Positions 36,303 through 45,582 of a DNA stretch of 64,000 nucleotides are shown piece by piece (the first letter of the stretch is position 1; every line of letters starts with the position of its first letter). This stretch comes from Proteiniborus sp. MB09-C3 (GTDB taxonomy: Bacteria > Bacillota > Clostridia > Tissierellales > Proteiniboraceae), in the NCBI RefSeq assembly GCF_030263895.1, contig NZ_CP127161.1, positions 1,736,001 to 1,800,000 of the forward strand, given 5' to 3'. Under the pieces are notes generated by a model, which worked only from the letters and a program-made list of their open reading frames with translations, made no database searches and was not told the DNA's origin. The translations under genes and the position numbers were made by a program.

Positions 36303-37145
36303 ATGGATAGAAAAATTAAAAAATATTTTATTGGTAGACCTTCTCAAGATGGAGCAGGAGTAAAGCTATACCGGACCTTTGGATATTATGAAATTCCTGA
36401 GTATGACCCATTTCTAATGATGGACTTTTTTGACTCTACTAATCCTGATGAATACATAAAAGGATTTCCGTGGCATCCACATAGAGGAATAGAAACAGTT
36501 ACTTATTTGATATCAGGCAGAATAGAACATCAGGATAGTTTGGGAAATAAGGGTGTTATTGGGGATGGAGACTGTCAATGGATGACTGCAGGTTCAGGTA
36601 TTCTCCATCAAGAAATGCCTAAGGCAAGTTCAAGAATGCTGGGAGTACAAATTTGGTTAAATCTACACAAAAAGGACAAAATGACTTCACCGAAGTATGG
36701 TGATATTACAAAGGACATGATACCAGTTTATAGGGATGATAAAGAGGCTGTTCATATAATAGCTGGCAGCTATAAGGGTTTAATTGGCCCTATGGAAGGT
36801 GGAAAGGAGATCGAACCAACATTCTTTGATGTAGAGCTTAATCCTAATGAGGAATTTGTATTTAATATAGATTCTTCCTTTAATGCCTATGCATTTTTAA
36901 TTGAGGGTGAAGCAAATTTTGATGTAGAAGAAGAAAAAATAATTTCTTATCCTAATGGAGTATTATACGAAGATGGGGATACAATAAGAATTAATACTAA
37001 GGATAAAGCAGCAAGATTTTTATTGCTGGCTGGTAAGAAGATAAATGAACCAGTAGCTTGGGGTGGCCCTATAGTAATGAATACAAAGGAAGAATTAAGC
37101 TTAGCATTTAAAGAATTAGACGAAGGAACATTTATTAAAAAGTAA
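36303..37145 (+). CDS. Pirin family protein (bicupin)
   Basis: A 280-residue double-cupin protein. The metal site in the first cupin is HPHRGIETVTYLISGRIEHQD (two His, then Glu/His), followed by GDCQWMTAGSGILHQEMP, which is the pirin signature. Bacterial pirins bind iron and include quercetin 2,3-dioxygenase-like members; the true role here is open. AGGAGG at normal spacing selects the ATG at 36303 over a TTG three bases earlier. Monocistronic. Confidence 0.93.
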   Translation: MDRKIKKYFIGRPSQDGAGVKLYRTFGYYEIPEYDPFLMMDFFDSTNPDEYIKGFPWHPHRGIETVTYLISGRIEHQDSLGNKGVIGDGDCQWMTAGSGILHQEMPKASSRMLGVQIWLNLHKKDKMTSPKYGDITKDMIPVYRDDKEAVHIIAGSYKGLIGPMEGGKEIEPTFFDVELNPNEEFVFNIDSSFNAYAFLIEGEANFDVEEEKIISYPNGVLYEDGDTIRINTKDKAARFLLLAGKKINEPVAWGGPIVMNTKEELSLAFKELDEGTFIKK

Positions 37146-37201
37146 AACCATACATATTAATCACATGGCCTAGTTAAAAATATAGTTTAGTGGAGGTTAG
37201 A

Positions 37202-38410
37202 ATGAAGACAATTGCAATTGCAGGGACCTTTGACACAAAGGGGGCTGAGTTTTCTTATGTAAAAGAATTACTTGAAGGCTTAGGGTTAAGTACTTTTACA
37301 ATTCATACAGGAGTATTTGAGCCAGCCTTTAAGCCAGACATATCAAATTGCGAAGTTGCAAAAGCAGCTGGAGCAGACATAAAAGCTCTTGCTGCAAAAA
37401 AAGATAGAGCATTAGCAACTGAAATATTGTCAAAAGGTATGGAAAAGTTGGTGCCTGAGTTATATAAACAGGGTAAATTTGATGGAATTATATCCTTTGG
37501 AGGTAGTGGAGGAACTTCACTAGTAACACCAGCAATGAGGGCACTGCCTATTGGCCTACCAAAAGTTATGGTATCAACAGTTGCCTCGGGAAATACTGCT
37601 CCTTATATTGGCACAAGTGATATTGTTATGATGCCATCTGTAGTAGACGTCTCAGGGGTGAATTCAATTTCCACAAAAATTTTCACTAATGCGGCCTTTG
37701 CTATAGCTGGAATGGTTAAATTCGAAAATTCAAAAGTATTAGAGAAAAAGCCTTTAGTAGCAGCCACTATGTTTGGTGTAACAACTCCATGTATAAATGC
37801 AGCAAGGGAATATCTTGAGGATAGAGGATATGAGGTTCTTGTCTTTCATGCTACAGGTATAGGCGGCCAAACAATGGAAGCGCTTATTGAAGCCGGGTTT
37901 ATTGAAGGCGTTTTAGATATAACAACTACGGAGTGGGCAGATGAAATCATAGGAGGCGTTTTAAATGCTGGTCCGCATCGTTTGGAGGCAGCAGGTAAAA
38001 ATCATATTCCACAGGTTGTTTCGGTAGGTGCTATTGATATGTGTAATTTTGGGCCTTATGATACGGTGCCTAAGGAGTTTGAGGGACGTAAATTATATAA
38101 GCATAATCCTACAGTAACGCTTATGAGAACAACTGTAGAGGAAAATGAGGCCATTGGTAAAAAAATTGCGGAAAAATTAAATATGGCAAGGGAAAAAACA
38201 GCATTGTTTTTACCTCTCAAGGGTATATCAAGCATAGATGTAGAGGGTCAGCCATTTTATGGACCTGAGGAAGATAAAGTGCTTTTTGATGCCTTAAGAA
38301 ATGGGGTAAACAGAAATGTAGTAGAGATAGTCGAAATGGATTGTGCCATAAATGATGTGGAATTTGCAGAAACTACGGCACAAAAATTGATAGATTTAAT
38401 GAGTATATAG
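37202..38410 (+). CDS. Tm-1-like ATP-binding domain protein (UPF0261)
   Basis: A 402-residue protein homologous to the N-terminal domain of the plant Tm-1 protein. Motifs are AIAGTFDTKGAEFSYVKELL, IISFGGSGGTSLVTPAMRAL, MVSTVASGNTAPYIGTSDI and ITTTEWADEIIGGVLNAGP. The ATG at 37202 follows TGGAGGTTAGA; an in-frame GTG at 37190 precedes the ribosome site and is rejected. It is followed 45 bp later by the partner that corresponds to the other half of Tm-1. The pair probably acts on one small metabolite, but the reaction is not established. Confidence 0.92.
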   Translation: MKTIAIAGTFDTKGAEFSYVKELLEGLGLSTFTIHTGVFEPAFKPDISNCEVAKAAGADIKALAAKKDRALATEILSKGMEKLVPELYKQGKFDGIISFGGSGGTSLVTPAMRALPIGLPKVMVSTVASGNTAPYIGTSDIVMMPSVVDVSGVNSISTKIFTNAAFAIAGMVKFENSKVLEKKPLVAATMFGVTTPCINAAREYLEDRGYEVLVFHATGIGGQTMEALIEAGFIEGVLDITTTEWADEIIGGVLNAGPHRLEAAGKNHIPQVVSVGAIDMCNFGPYDTVPKEFEGRKLYKHNPTVTLMRTTVEENEAIGKKIAEKLNMAREKTALFLPLKGISSIDVEGQPFYGPEEDKVLFDALRNGVNRNVVEIVEMDCAINDVEFAETTAQKLIDLMSI

Positions 38411-38455
38411 TGAATATGAAATAAAAAATACAATATTAAGATATTGGAGGTTTTT

Positions 38456-39289
38456 ATGAATATAATGACAAGAAAAAAGATTATGGCGAAATTTAGAGAA
38501 CAGGTTAAGAATGGAAAGATACTAGTAGGAGTTGGAGCTGGAACGGGTATTACTGCTAAAAGTAGCGAGGCTGGCGGAGCAGATATGCTTATTATTTATA
38601 ATTCTGGAAGATATAGAATGGCAGGTCGGGGTTCATTAGCAGGTTTATTATCATATGGAGATGCAAATCAAATAGTAGTTGATATGGGCTATGAAGTACT
38701 TCCAGTAGTAAAAGATACACCAGTACTTGCAGGAGTTTGTGGAACAGATCCTTTTAGAATCATGGATGTATTTTTAAAACAATTAAAAGATCAAGGATTT
38801 AGTGGAGTTCAAAACTTCCCAACTGTTGGTTTGATTGATGGTGTTTTCAGACAAAACCTAGAAGAAACAGGTATGGGATATGGTCTGGAAGTAGAAATGA
38901 TTAGAAAAGCACATGAATTAGATATGCTTACTACCCCTTATGTGTTTGATCCAGAGCAGGCAAGGGACATGGCAGCAGCAGGAGCAGATATTTTAGTAGC
39001 TCACATGGGTTTAACTACAAAAGGTACTATTGGAGCCCAAACTGCTCTTACATTAGACGATTGTGTGAAGAAAATAGAAGCAATTATAAAAGCAGGAAAA
39101 CAAGTAAATTCAGATATTATGGTAATCTGTCATGGTGGACCAATTGCAGAACCAGAAGATGCAGCATATGTAATTGAAAGAACAGAAGGAATTGATGGTT
39201 TCTTTGGCGCATCTAGTATTGAAAGATTTGCAGCCGAAAGAGGAATAAAGGCACAGACGGAAGCGTTTAAATCGATAACAAAGAAATAA
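38456..39289 (+). CDS. Phosphoenolpyruvate hydrolase-like TIM-barrel protein (Tm-1 C-terminal type)
   Basis: A 277-residue TIM-barrel protein of the PEP hydrolase/mutase-like group. Motifs are [59 protein letters not shown] and [20 protein letters not shown]. The ATG at 38456 follows TTGGAGGTTTTT. It forms an operon with the UPF0261 gene, and in plants both domains are one protein. I infer a two-subunit enzyme or sequential enzymes. Confidence 0.9.
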   Translation: MNIMTRKKIMAKFREQVKNGKILVGVGAGTGITAKSSEAGGADMLIIYNSGRYRMAGRGSLAGLLSYGDANQIVVDMGYEVLPVVKDTPVLAGVCGTDPFRIMDVFLKQLKDQGFSGVQNFPTVGLIDGVFRQNLEETGMGYGLEVEMIRKAHELDMLTTPYVFDPEQARDMAAAGADILVAHMGLTTKGTIGAQTALTLDDCVKKIEAIIKAGKQVNSDIMVICHGGPIAEPEDAAYVIERTEGIDGFFGASSIERFAAERGIKAQTEAFKSITKK

Positions 39290-39619
39290 AAATATACTGG
39301 GTTCTAATCCATTTAACTAAAGGGACGAAGCACAAGCTTTGAGAATTTACGTACAGGAGTTTTTATCATTAGATAAAAAATGCATGATTTTAGAATTATG
39401 CATTTTTTGTTTTTTCATAATGTATAAGCTATAGCAGTGTTAATATTATTGTGAAATAGATATAATTATCAAATATGACATACATATGCCTTATTTATAA
39501 TGTATGATTACTTTATAGATATATAATGTTATAATGAAGATAAATCGTAAAAAGACCGTAAGCTTTAAGGAAACATAGAGTATTTTGATGAGAAGATTAT
39601 AAAAAATTGGAGAGATGAC
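39290..39619 (+). terminator. Intergenic region with terminator of the Tm-1-like operon (hairpin 39375-39416)
   Basis: AAAAAATGCAT (39375-39385) pairs with ATGCATTTTTT (39398-39408) and is followed by GTTTTTTC, a typical intrinsic terminator. The rest of the stretch is AT-rich leader for the glycosylase gene with no coding frame. Confidence 0.8.
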
Positions 39620-40447
39620 ATGATAGAATTACCAGAAGCTATTACTATAGCTCAACAGATTAATGAAACTATCAGTGGAAAAAAAATTAAAGATGTTATT
39701 GCAGCTCAGTCTCCTCATAAATTTGCATGGTATCATGGTGATCCACAAGAGTATTATGATTTGCTTGTGGACAAGGTAATAGGAGAAGCAGCAGGTTTTG
39801 GAGGTCTTGTAGAAATCAATGTAGAGGATGCTGTGATATTATTGGGAGATGGGATAAACTTGAGGCTTCATGGAGAAAAGGAAAAACGGCCTCAGAAGCA
39901 CCAACTATTAATTGAGTTTGAAGATTTTACAGCAATAAGTGCATCAGTTCAGATGTATGGTGGAATATGGTGTTTTAAAGAAGGAGAATTCAAAAATACA
40001 TATTTTCTACAAGCAAAGAGTAAGCCTTCACCACTTTCAGATAAATTTGACAAAGCATATTTTGACAGTATTATTTCAGCCCTTGAGGTTGAAAAACTTA
40101 GCGCAAAGGCATTTCTTGCAACAGAGCAAAGAATACCTGGCCTTGGGAATGGCGTGTTACAGGATATTCTCTATAATGCTAGAATCCATCCAAAGAAGAA
40201 GATAAGAGCGTTTACTGCAGAGAATAGGGATAATCTTTATGATTCAATAAAATCTACTCTTGCAGAAATGACTTTCCTTGGCGGTAGAGATACTGAAAGA
40301 GATTTGTTTGGATGTTTTGGCAGCTATAAAACTAAGCTTAGTAAAAACACTGTCGATAAACCATGTCCAATATGTGATACTATCATTAAAAAAGAAGCTT
40401 ATATGGGTGGAAGTATATACTATTGCAGTGAATGTCAGAAAAACTAG
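39620..40447 (+). CDS. Fpg/Nei family DNA glycosylase-like protein with atypical N-terminus
   Basis: A 275-residue protein with the Fpg/Nei layout. The N-terminal beta sandwich begins MIELPEA, the helix-two-turn-helix is around QRIPGLGNGVLQDILYNARI (about 172-192), and a C-terminal zinc finger CPIC...CSEC lies at about 250-272. Canonical members start (M)PELPE, where Pro1 is the catalytic nucleophile. Here the residue after Met is Ile, while the Glu-Leu-Pro-Glu after it is kept. Base-excision activity through Pro1 therefore looks impossible as annotated, although DNA binding is likely intact. GGAGAGATGAC precedes the ATG. Confidence 0.85.
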   Translation: MIELPEAITIAQQINETISGKKIKDVIAAQSPHKFAWYHGDPQEYYDLLVDKVIGEAAGFGGLVEINVEDAVILLGDGINLRLHGEKEKRPQKHQLLIEFEDFTAISASVQMYGGIWCFKEGEFKNTYFLQAKSKPSPLSDKFDKAYFDSIISALEVEKLSAKAFLATEQRIPGLGNGVLQDILYNARIHPKKKIRAFTAENRDNLYDSIKSTLAEMTFLGGRDTERDLFGCFGSYKTKLSKNTVDKPCPICDTIIKKEAYMGGSIYYCSECQKN

Positions 40448-40518
40448 AGAACATTTTGTATTCATGAAGTGGAGGAATGTAGATAAATTTGACATTAGAT
40501 AGAGCAGAGGTGAATCAA

Positions 40519-41553
40519 ATGAAAGTATATTATAATTCCAGTATATGGAGTAAAGGTAAAGGGCCTTGCGGATTGGCACAGAAGACAAACTGGGAATTTG
40601 AATATGCAGGGACTAAACGCATTATTCCTGCCATATATCGTTTTTCTCAAGGTATTGTTTTTGATATTATCACTATTTTAGATGAGAAAAAGCTTCGTAA
40701 ATTTTTTGAAAAGTACGAAGCCATTGAAGAGACATTGACACCATTACAGCGGCGTTGTGCAGAGCAGGAGCATCCTTATCAGTCTGTACCAATAAAAGAA
40801 ATATTTATAAATGAAAAACAGGTGGAAAATGGTTATTCATCTAGCGGTGCAATGAGTATACCGTGGGAAAAACAAAATGATGAGTTGATCTCCTTGCAAA
40901 GGGCATATTCATCAATTTTAAAAGATACATCCTGTTTTGCTTGTGAACGCTTTTGCGTGCCGTATCCTGAAACAGATTCTAAAATCCAAAAACTACTGCG
41001 TTTTTTGAGATTGATTAAAGTAGATAAAATAAAGTTATGTACCTATCCTATGGAAGAATTTTTTCCTTTGGATATACACTTTAAAATGTCAGTAAATGAA
41101 GAGCAAAAAGAGTTATGCTTTAATCATCCTATAACAGGAATAAAACATACGTTATTTTTTCAGAATGCAGAGACTACAGAATTTCCTATTACAATAAACA
41201 GAAACCGTATCCTTTATAATATGCATTTAATGTATGAAATAGAGCCTGCTTTACCACAGGGAGACACTTTGCAGTTTGGCACTAGTATACAATATACAGA
41301 GCCAGAGCCCATAGTTGATGGATTTAGTCCTGATTCGGCTTCATCTATTGGTATTATCGGTGGAGCTGATGGTCCTACGGCGATCTTTATTTCATCAAGT
41401 GACAAGGGAAAAAAGATACCCTGTGGTCATCATGGATTACCTCTTCATAGCTGTTTATCTGTACTGAGTTTTCAAAACGAGGATGCTTCGAATTTTATCA
41501 TAGAGGGAATTAATATAGAAAAATATGGTAGCTATGAGTATAACCTTCAGTAA
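40519..41553 (+). CDS. Unrecognised protein with a GIIGGADGPT motif
   Basis: A 344-residue cytosolic protein starting MKVYYNSSIWSKGKGPCGLA; the ATG at 40519 follows GAGGTGAATCAA. It contains several Cys/His (FACERFCVPYP, PCGHHGLPLHSC), which may bind a metal. At about 277-295 it carries SIGIIGGADGPTAIFIS, which I recall from the start of sodium-pump decarboxylase beta subunits, where it lies in a membrane context. No membrane helix surrounds it here. Function unknown. It ends at a bidirectional terminator. Confidence 0.7.
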   Translation: MKVYYNSSIWSKGKGPCGLAQKTNWEFEYAGTKRIIPAIYRFSQGIVFDIITILDEKKLRKFFEKYEAIEETLTPLQRRCAEQEHPYQSVPIKEIFINEKQVENGYSSSGAMSIPWEKQNDELISLQRAYSSILKDTSCFACERFCVPYPETDSKIQKLLRFLRLIKVDKIKLCTYPMEEFFPLDIHFKMSVNEEQKELCFNHPITGIKHTLFFQNAETTEFPITINRNRILYNMHLMYEIEPALPQGDTLQFGTSIQYTEPEPIVDGFSPDSASSIGIIGGADGPTAIFISSSDKGKKIPCGHHGLPLHSCLSVLSFQNEDASNFIIEGINIEKYGSYEYNLQ

Positions 41554-41622
41554 CCTGAGCAAATTATACATAATGGATATTATAGGCATTGGAAATTTAC
41601 AAGTTATCAAAAATAAATAAAA

Positions 41623-41647
41623 AATGCACTGAGATTTTCAGTGCATT
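41623..41647. terminator. Terminator between the GGADGPT protein and rubrerythrin 1
   Basis: AATGCACTGA / TCAGTGCATT, with A-run on one side (T-run for the minus strand). It is almost the same as the terminator after rubrerythrin 2 at 45013, including the flanking TAATTTTAATATTT. Confidence 0.8.
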
Positions 41648-41691
41648 AATTTTAATATTTTATAAAGTTTACTGCTTTGCCAATAACTTGA

Positions 41692-42285
41692 TTAATATGT
41701 CTCTACAAAAAGCTCAAAATGTGCTTGTGGATGGATACAAGCTGGACATACTTCAGGTGCATTTTGACCTTCGTGTACATATCCACAATTTCCGCATTTC
41801 CATAATACTTTTTCTTCTTTTTTGAAGACTCTATCATTTAATATATTATCAGCAAGTTTATTAAATCTAATTTCATGTGCTTTTTCAGCAGTAGCTATAG
41901 CTCTAAAAGCAACTGCTATCTCTTTAAAACCTTCTTTTTCAGCAACATTTGCAAATGCTGGATACATATCTGCCCATTCTTCATTTTCCCCGCTTGCTGC
42001 AGCTTTTAGATTATCTAATGTACTGCCTTGAGCAACAGGGAATGTAGCTTCTATATCTATAGTAGCTGGAAGCTCATCCTTTAATCCTGCAAGCAAAAAC
42101 TTATAAAATCTTTTTGCGTGTTCTTTTTCATTGTCAGCTGTTTCAATGAAAATATTTCTAATTTGTTTAAAACCTTCTTTGTCAGCTACAGAAGCATAGT
42201 ATGTATAACGATTTCTAGCCTGTGATTCTCCTGCAAATGCCTTCATTAAGTTTTCTGCAGTTTTTGTCCCCTTTAAATTACTCAT
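41692..42285 (-). CDS. rbr: Rubrerythrin 1
   Basis: A 197-residue non-heme iron peroxidase that reduces hydrogen peroxide in the cytosol. The ferritin-like diiron domain is about 1-145, with repeated Glu motifs in [16 protein letters not shown] and [14 protein letters not shown], and [15 protein letters not shown]. The C-terminal rubredoxin-like domain has CGNCGY and CPAC (about 160-180). AGGAGGAAAAA precedes the ATG. Just upstream is the remnant of a perR C-terminus, in the same order as the intact perR-rubrerythrin pair at 45046-46005. Confidence 0.95.
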   Translation of the reverse strand: MSNLKGTKTAENLMKAFAGESQARNRYTYYASVADKEGFKQIRNIFIETADNEKEHAKRFYKFLLAGLKDELPATIDIEATFPVAQGSTLDNLKAAASGENEEWADMYPAFANVAEKEGFKEIAVAFRAIATAEKAHEIRFNKLADNILNDRVFKKEEKVLWKCGNCGYVHEGQNAPEVCPACIHPQAHFELFVETY

Positions 42286-42300
42286 TTTTTCCTCCTCATA

Positions 42301-42440
42301 TCAGTGATTTTTATTATTAGGGCATCTAGGACAGATGCTTTTAAAATAAACATTTTTCATTAGTTTTAAAATTACTTAGTTGATTATAATTGGAATCTTG
42401 CCATTTTTGCAAAATCCTGTTCAAAATTTTATATATTTTT
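42301..42440 (-). pseudogene. Remnant of a second perR gene (C-terminus)
   Basis: The minus strand, 15 bp before rubrerythrin 1, reads NVYFKSICPRCPNNKNH then stop. It matches the end of the intact PerR (DVYFKGICPKCTNQNN). Shifting one base near 42355 extends the match backwards: DSNYNQLSNFKTNEK versus the intact DSFNSKDLNGFRIDNK. About 45 codons survive, with a frameshift and no start. The metal-binding C-x-x-C of the PerR tail is kept. The phosphatase gene stops 10 bp away and may have replaced the rest. Confidence 0.75.
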
Positions 42441-42450
42441 TTTAACAACT

Positions 42451-44847
42451 CTATTTTACTGGAAGAATCAGTTCTTGTCCAATTTGAATCATATTAGGAT
42501 TTCTGATAATATCCTTGTTAAGATTATAAATTTCAATGTAACGAGTACCGCTTCCAAGTTGTTTTAGAGCAATATTCCATAAGCAATCACCTTTAACAAC
42601 AATATAAGTTACTATTGTTGTGTCTTCTTTATCTATATTGTCTGTATTGCTTATCTCATCGGTTTTATCTTCTTTTTCAATTATTAACTCTGTAGAAAGA
42701 TTAGTTTTTAATGTTTCAATTTGTTCATTTGTCATACCACCAGAAAGAAGATAGTTCTTTGCGCTTTCTTCAAGGCTTGTTTTATCTAAATCATCGGTTC
42801 CTGAAATAAATTTAAGCATTGCAAGTACATCCTCAGAAATCAGTTTGTATTGTTGGGTATCTTTTTGAACATCGTAATAATTAATGTAGCTTAGCATATA
42901 ATCTTCAACAATTTCATCCTTTGATGCACCCATTAAAGAGCCAAGCAATGCTGCAAAAAAGCCTGTACGATCCTTACCCTCAGTACAGTGGAAGAGGTAA
43001 GGTCCTTTATTCTCTGACATGAATACTAAACCTTTAATAATACTTGATTTAAATTCATTACTTTTATATGCAAGCCCCATATTTAGAGGTAATACATGAC
43101 TGTTTTTATAAAGCTCTGCATAATATGGTGATGCAAAATCATCTGCTTCAAGATAAGTACTAATGTTTTCAGGCGAATCAGCAAGATTAACAACAGTATT
43201 TACTTTAGCTTCCTTAATTAGATTATCTGAATAGGATGCACGTCCAAGTTCATTATTTATTGGGCTTGAGCTGCGATAAAGAATGCCTTTTGTGATGTTA
43301 CCCATTGTAATATTACGGAAGTTAGCAAATACATCATCAGAGGAATAATCTTCACGATTATTTGTACGTTCTAATTTACGAATCTCGTACTGAACAAGGT
43401 ATTCCTCAGGACCAGTGAGCATAATAGTTACTTTGTCGCCAATTTTTACATCGGCTATTTCGTTAAGCTTTCCATAGTTGATACATATTCCTATATTGGT
43501 ATGTCCTGGATATGCACGAACTAGTGGATATCCACTGTCTACATAGTAACCATCTAGAAATGGAGCTTCAAGTACAAAACCGTTATCAAATATAGCCGTT
43601 ACCATATCACCAGCTTTAAAGCCTAGATTATAGAAATCTTCAATTGAAATATCAGTTAAAGCATGACCGTATTTTTCAATTTCTGTAACTGTAGCTGATA
43701 CATTTGGAGTTTTATAGATTGAATCAACTGAAAGCTTTTCTTTAAGGGATTTAATCTCAGCCGAAGTCATGCCAATTTTTTGAAGATAGTTCTCAGCAGA
43801 TGCCGCAAGGTCAACTTCTGAAATATCAGCTCCTTTTTCATATCCACTGACAGTAGTAGTTAAGGAAGCTATGATATTACTTTTTGCTATAGAAGTATGC
43901 TGCTCACTGCCTTCTTCAACTCCGTAATAGTTCTCGTATGTAGTCATATAATCAGCAACTACTTCATCAAGCTTTGCACCCATAAGGGATTCTAATACAG
44001 CACTTACGAAGCCTGCACGGTCTTTACCCTCAGTACAGTGGATAAGATATGGTCCATCATTTTTGCTTAAGAAACGAAGTCCCTCAGCTAATTTTTTCCC
44101 GAAGTCTTCTCCTGAAATATCAACACCCATATTCAGACTTATAACCTTACCTGCTTCATAAAGAGATTTGTAATATTCAGAATCGAAATCATCTAATGCT
44201 ATATAGCTTTCAATTTCTTCCTCAGAATCAGCTAAATTAAGTACTGCTCCTATTCCAACAGCTTCAGCTAGTGCATTAGAATAAGCTGCACGACCTAGTT
44301 CATTATTTATAGGACTGCTGCTCCTATATAAAACAGCAGGCTTAATTCCTGTAGTTGTAATATTGCGAAAGTTAGCAAATATAGAATCAGTTGCATAATC
44401 AGAGCGTACATTTGTACGTGTCAATTGATGGAGCAGATACTCCGAAAGATATCCTTCTTTTTCTAATAATGAGAATGATACTTTGTCGCCTACGTTTACA
44501 TTGTATGTAGTGGAAAAGTTACCCATGTTTATAGCAACAACGAGTAAATTGTTTTTCTGGTCATCACGCACTACAAGACTTCCAGTATCTACATCACTAT
44601 AGGATGTACAGAAAGGAATTTCAAGTACGTTATCACCTACTGTAACTTTGAGTATATCACCTAACGCATAGCCTGCATCATAGAGGGCCTTAGGTTCAAT
44701 ATCCATTGTAAGGTTGCCATATTTTTGTACCTCAGCAACAGTTCCTAATACATCTGCATAGCTGTTTTCTGCTTTTGCTATGACAGGAAGTGAAAATGCC
44801 ATAACAGTAACCAAAAGCAGTGCAATAATTCTTCTTGTCTGTTTCAT
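42451..44847 (-). CDS. Secreted double tyrosine-phosphatase protein with C-terminal LysM
   Basis: A 798-residue protein starting at ATG 44847, after GAGGAGGAGAA; the ATG at 44862 lies inside the ribosome site. The signal peptide is IIALLLVTVMAFSLPVIAKA. There are two similar halves. Each has an N-terminal beta segment (GTVAEVQKYGNL and ATVTEIEKYGHA), then a Y_phosphatase3-type domain (NFRNITTTGIKP / NFRNITMGNITK) with the active-site loop HCTEGKDRAG (Cys near 271) and HCTEGKDRTG (Cys near 620). The catalytic Cys-x5-Arg is intact in both. A LysM wall-binding domain ends the protein (IVVKGDCLWNIALKQLG, about 745-795). It should act outside the membrane on phosphorylated tyrosine, inositide or another phosphoester. 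The substrate is unknown. Confidence 0.9.
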   Translation of the reverse strand: MKQTRRIIALLLVTVMAFSLPVIAKAENSYADVLGTVAEVQKYGNLTMDIEPKALYDAGYALGDILKVTVGDNVLEIPFCTSYSDVDTGSLVVRDDQKNNLLVVAINMGNFSTTYNVNVGDKVSFSLLEKEGYLSEYLLHQLTRTNVRSDYATDSIFANFRNITTTGIKPAVLYRSSSPINNELGRAAYSNALAEAVGIGAVLNLADSEEEIESYIALDDFDSEYYKSLYEAGKVISLNMGVDISGEDFGKKLAEGLRFLSKNDGPYLIHCTEGKDRAGFVSAVLESLMGAKLDEVVADYMTTYENYYGVEEGSEQHTSIAKSNIIASLTTTVSGYEKGADISEVDLAASAENYLQKIGMTSAEIKSLKEKLSVDSIYKTPNVSATVTEIEKYGHALTDISIEDFYNLGFKAGDMVTAIFDNGFVLEAPFLDGYYVDSGYPLVRAYPGHTNIGICINYGKLNEIADVKIGDKVTIMLTGPEEYLVQYEIRKLERTNNREDYSSDDVFANFRNITMGNITKGILYRSSSPINNELGRASYSDNLIKEAKVNTVVNLADSPENISTYLEADDFASPYYAELYKNSHVLPLNMGLAYKSNEFKSSIIKGLVFMSENKGPYLFHCTEGKDRTGFFAALLGSLMGASKDEIVEDYMLSYINYYDVQKDTQQYKLISEDVLAMLKFISGTDDLDKTSLEESAKNYLLSGGMTNEQIETLKTNLSTELIIEKEDKTDEISNTDNIDKEDTTIVTYIVVKGDCLWNIALKQLGSGTRYIEIYNLNKDIIRNPNMIQIGQELILPVK

Positions 44848-45012
44848 ATTTCTCCTCCTCATAAGATTATTTGATAATCTTCTATGTACAAGCTCATTTA
44901 AATTAGAAGATCAATTTAATTATACCATTTCTCCGTTAATATTACCATAATAGCCCAAGGAATTCAGAGGAAAGGGAAGGGAGAAACTATATATTAACTA
45001 CTGAAATAAAAA

Positions 45013-45041
45013 AATGCACTGAGACAATTTCTCAGTGCATT
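45013..45041 (-). terminator. Terminator of the perR-rubrerythrin 2 operon
   Basis: AATGCACTGAG / CTCAGTGCATT with a seven-base loop, followed on the minus strand by a run of seven T. Near-copy of the terminator at 41623. Confidence 0.85.
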
Positions 45042-45045
45042 AATT

Positions 45046-45540
45046 TTAATATTTGATAAATTTTGAACCTGGTACACCACAAATGCTGCATTTTTCTGGA
45101 ACGCTTTTCTCGATGTTTCCACATACAGGGCAAAGATAGTAGAATACTTCTTCTGATTCATCAATATTTTCTAGTGCTTCTTTATAAAGCCTTGCGTGTA
45201 CCTTTTCAGCTTCCATAGCAAAAGTAAATGTTCTAATTGCTGCTTTGTCGCCTTCTTCTTCAGCAACCTTTAAGAATCCTGGGTACATGCTTTCAAATTC
45301 ATATGTTTCACCATTTACTGCATCTTGAAGGTTTTCAGAAGTAGATAATATTTTGTTAGCTACCTCTAGGTGCTTCTGAGCGTGTAGAGCCTCAGCATCG
45401 GAAGCTGCTCTAAATAATTTAGCTGCATTGGTTTTTCCTTCTGCCTCAGCCTTCTTTGCGTAAGCTAAGTACTTTCTGTTTGCTTGAGATTCACCAGCAA
45501 ATGCATCCATTAAATTGTTAAGTGTTTTGTTTTCTGACAT
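45046..45540 (-). CDS. rbr: Rubrerythrin 2 (short form)
   Basis: A 164-residue rubrerythrin. The diiron four-helix domain has FAGESQANRKYLAYAKKAEA, SDAEALHAQKHLE and FTFAMEAEKVHARLYKEALE. The C-terminal rubredoxin-like knuckles are CPVCG and CSICG. It is shorter than rubrerythrin 1. It follows perR by 42 bp and is closed by its own terminator. This is the peroxide-response operon expected for an anaerobe. GGAGGAGATATA precedes the ATG. Confidence 0.95.
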   Translation of the reverse strand: MSENKTLNNLMDAFAGESQANRKYLAYAKKAEAEGKTNAAKLFRAASDAEALHAQKHLEVANKILSTSENLQDAVNGETYEFESMYPGFLKVAEEEGDKAAIRTFTFAMEAEKVHARLYKEALENIDESEEVFYYLCPVCGNIEKSVPEKCSICGVPGSKFIKY

Positions 45541-45582
45541 TATATCTCCTCCATTTATTTAAATTTATTATATATTGGCTAT

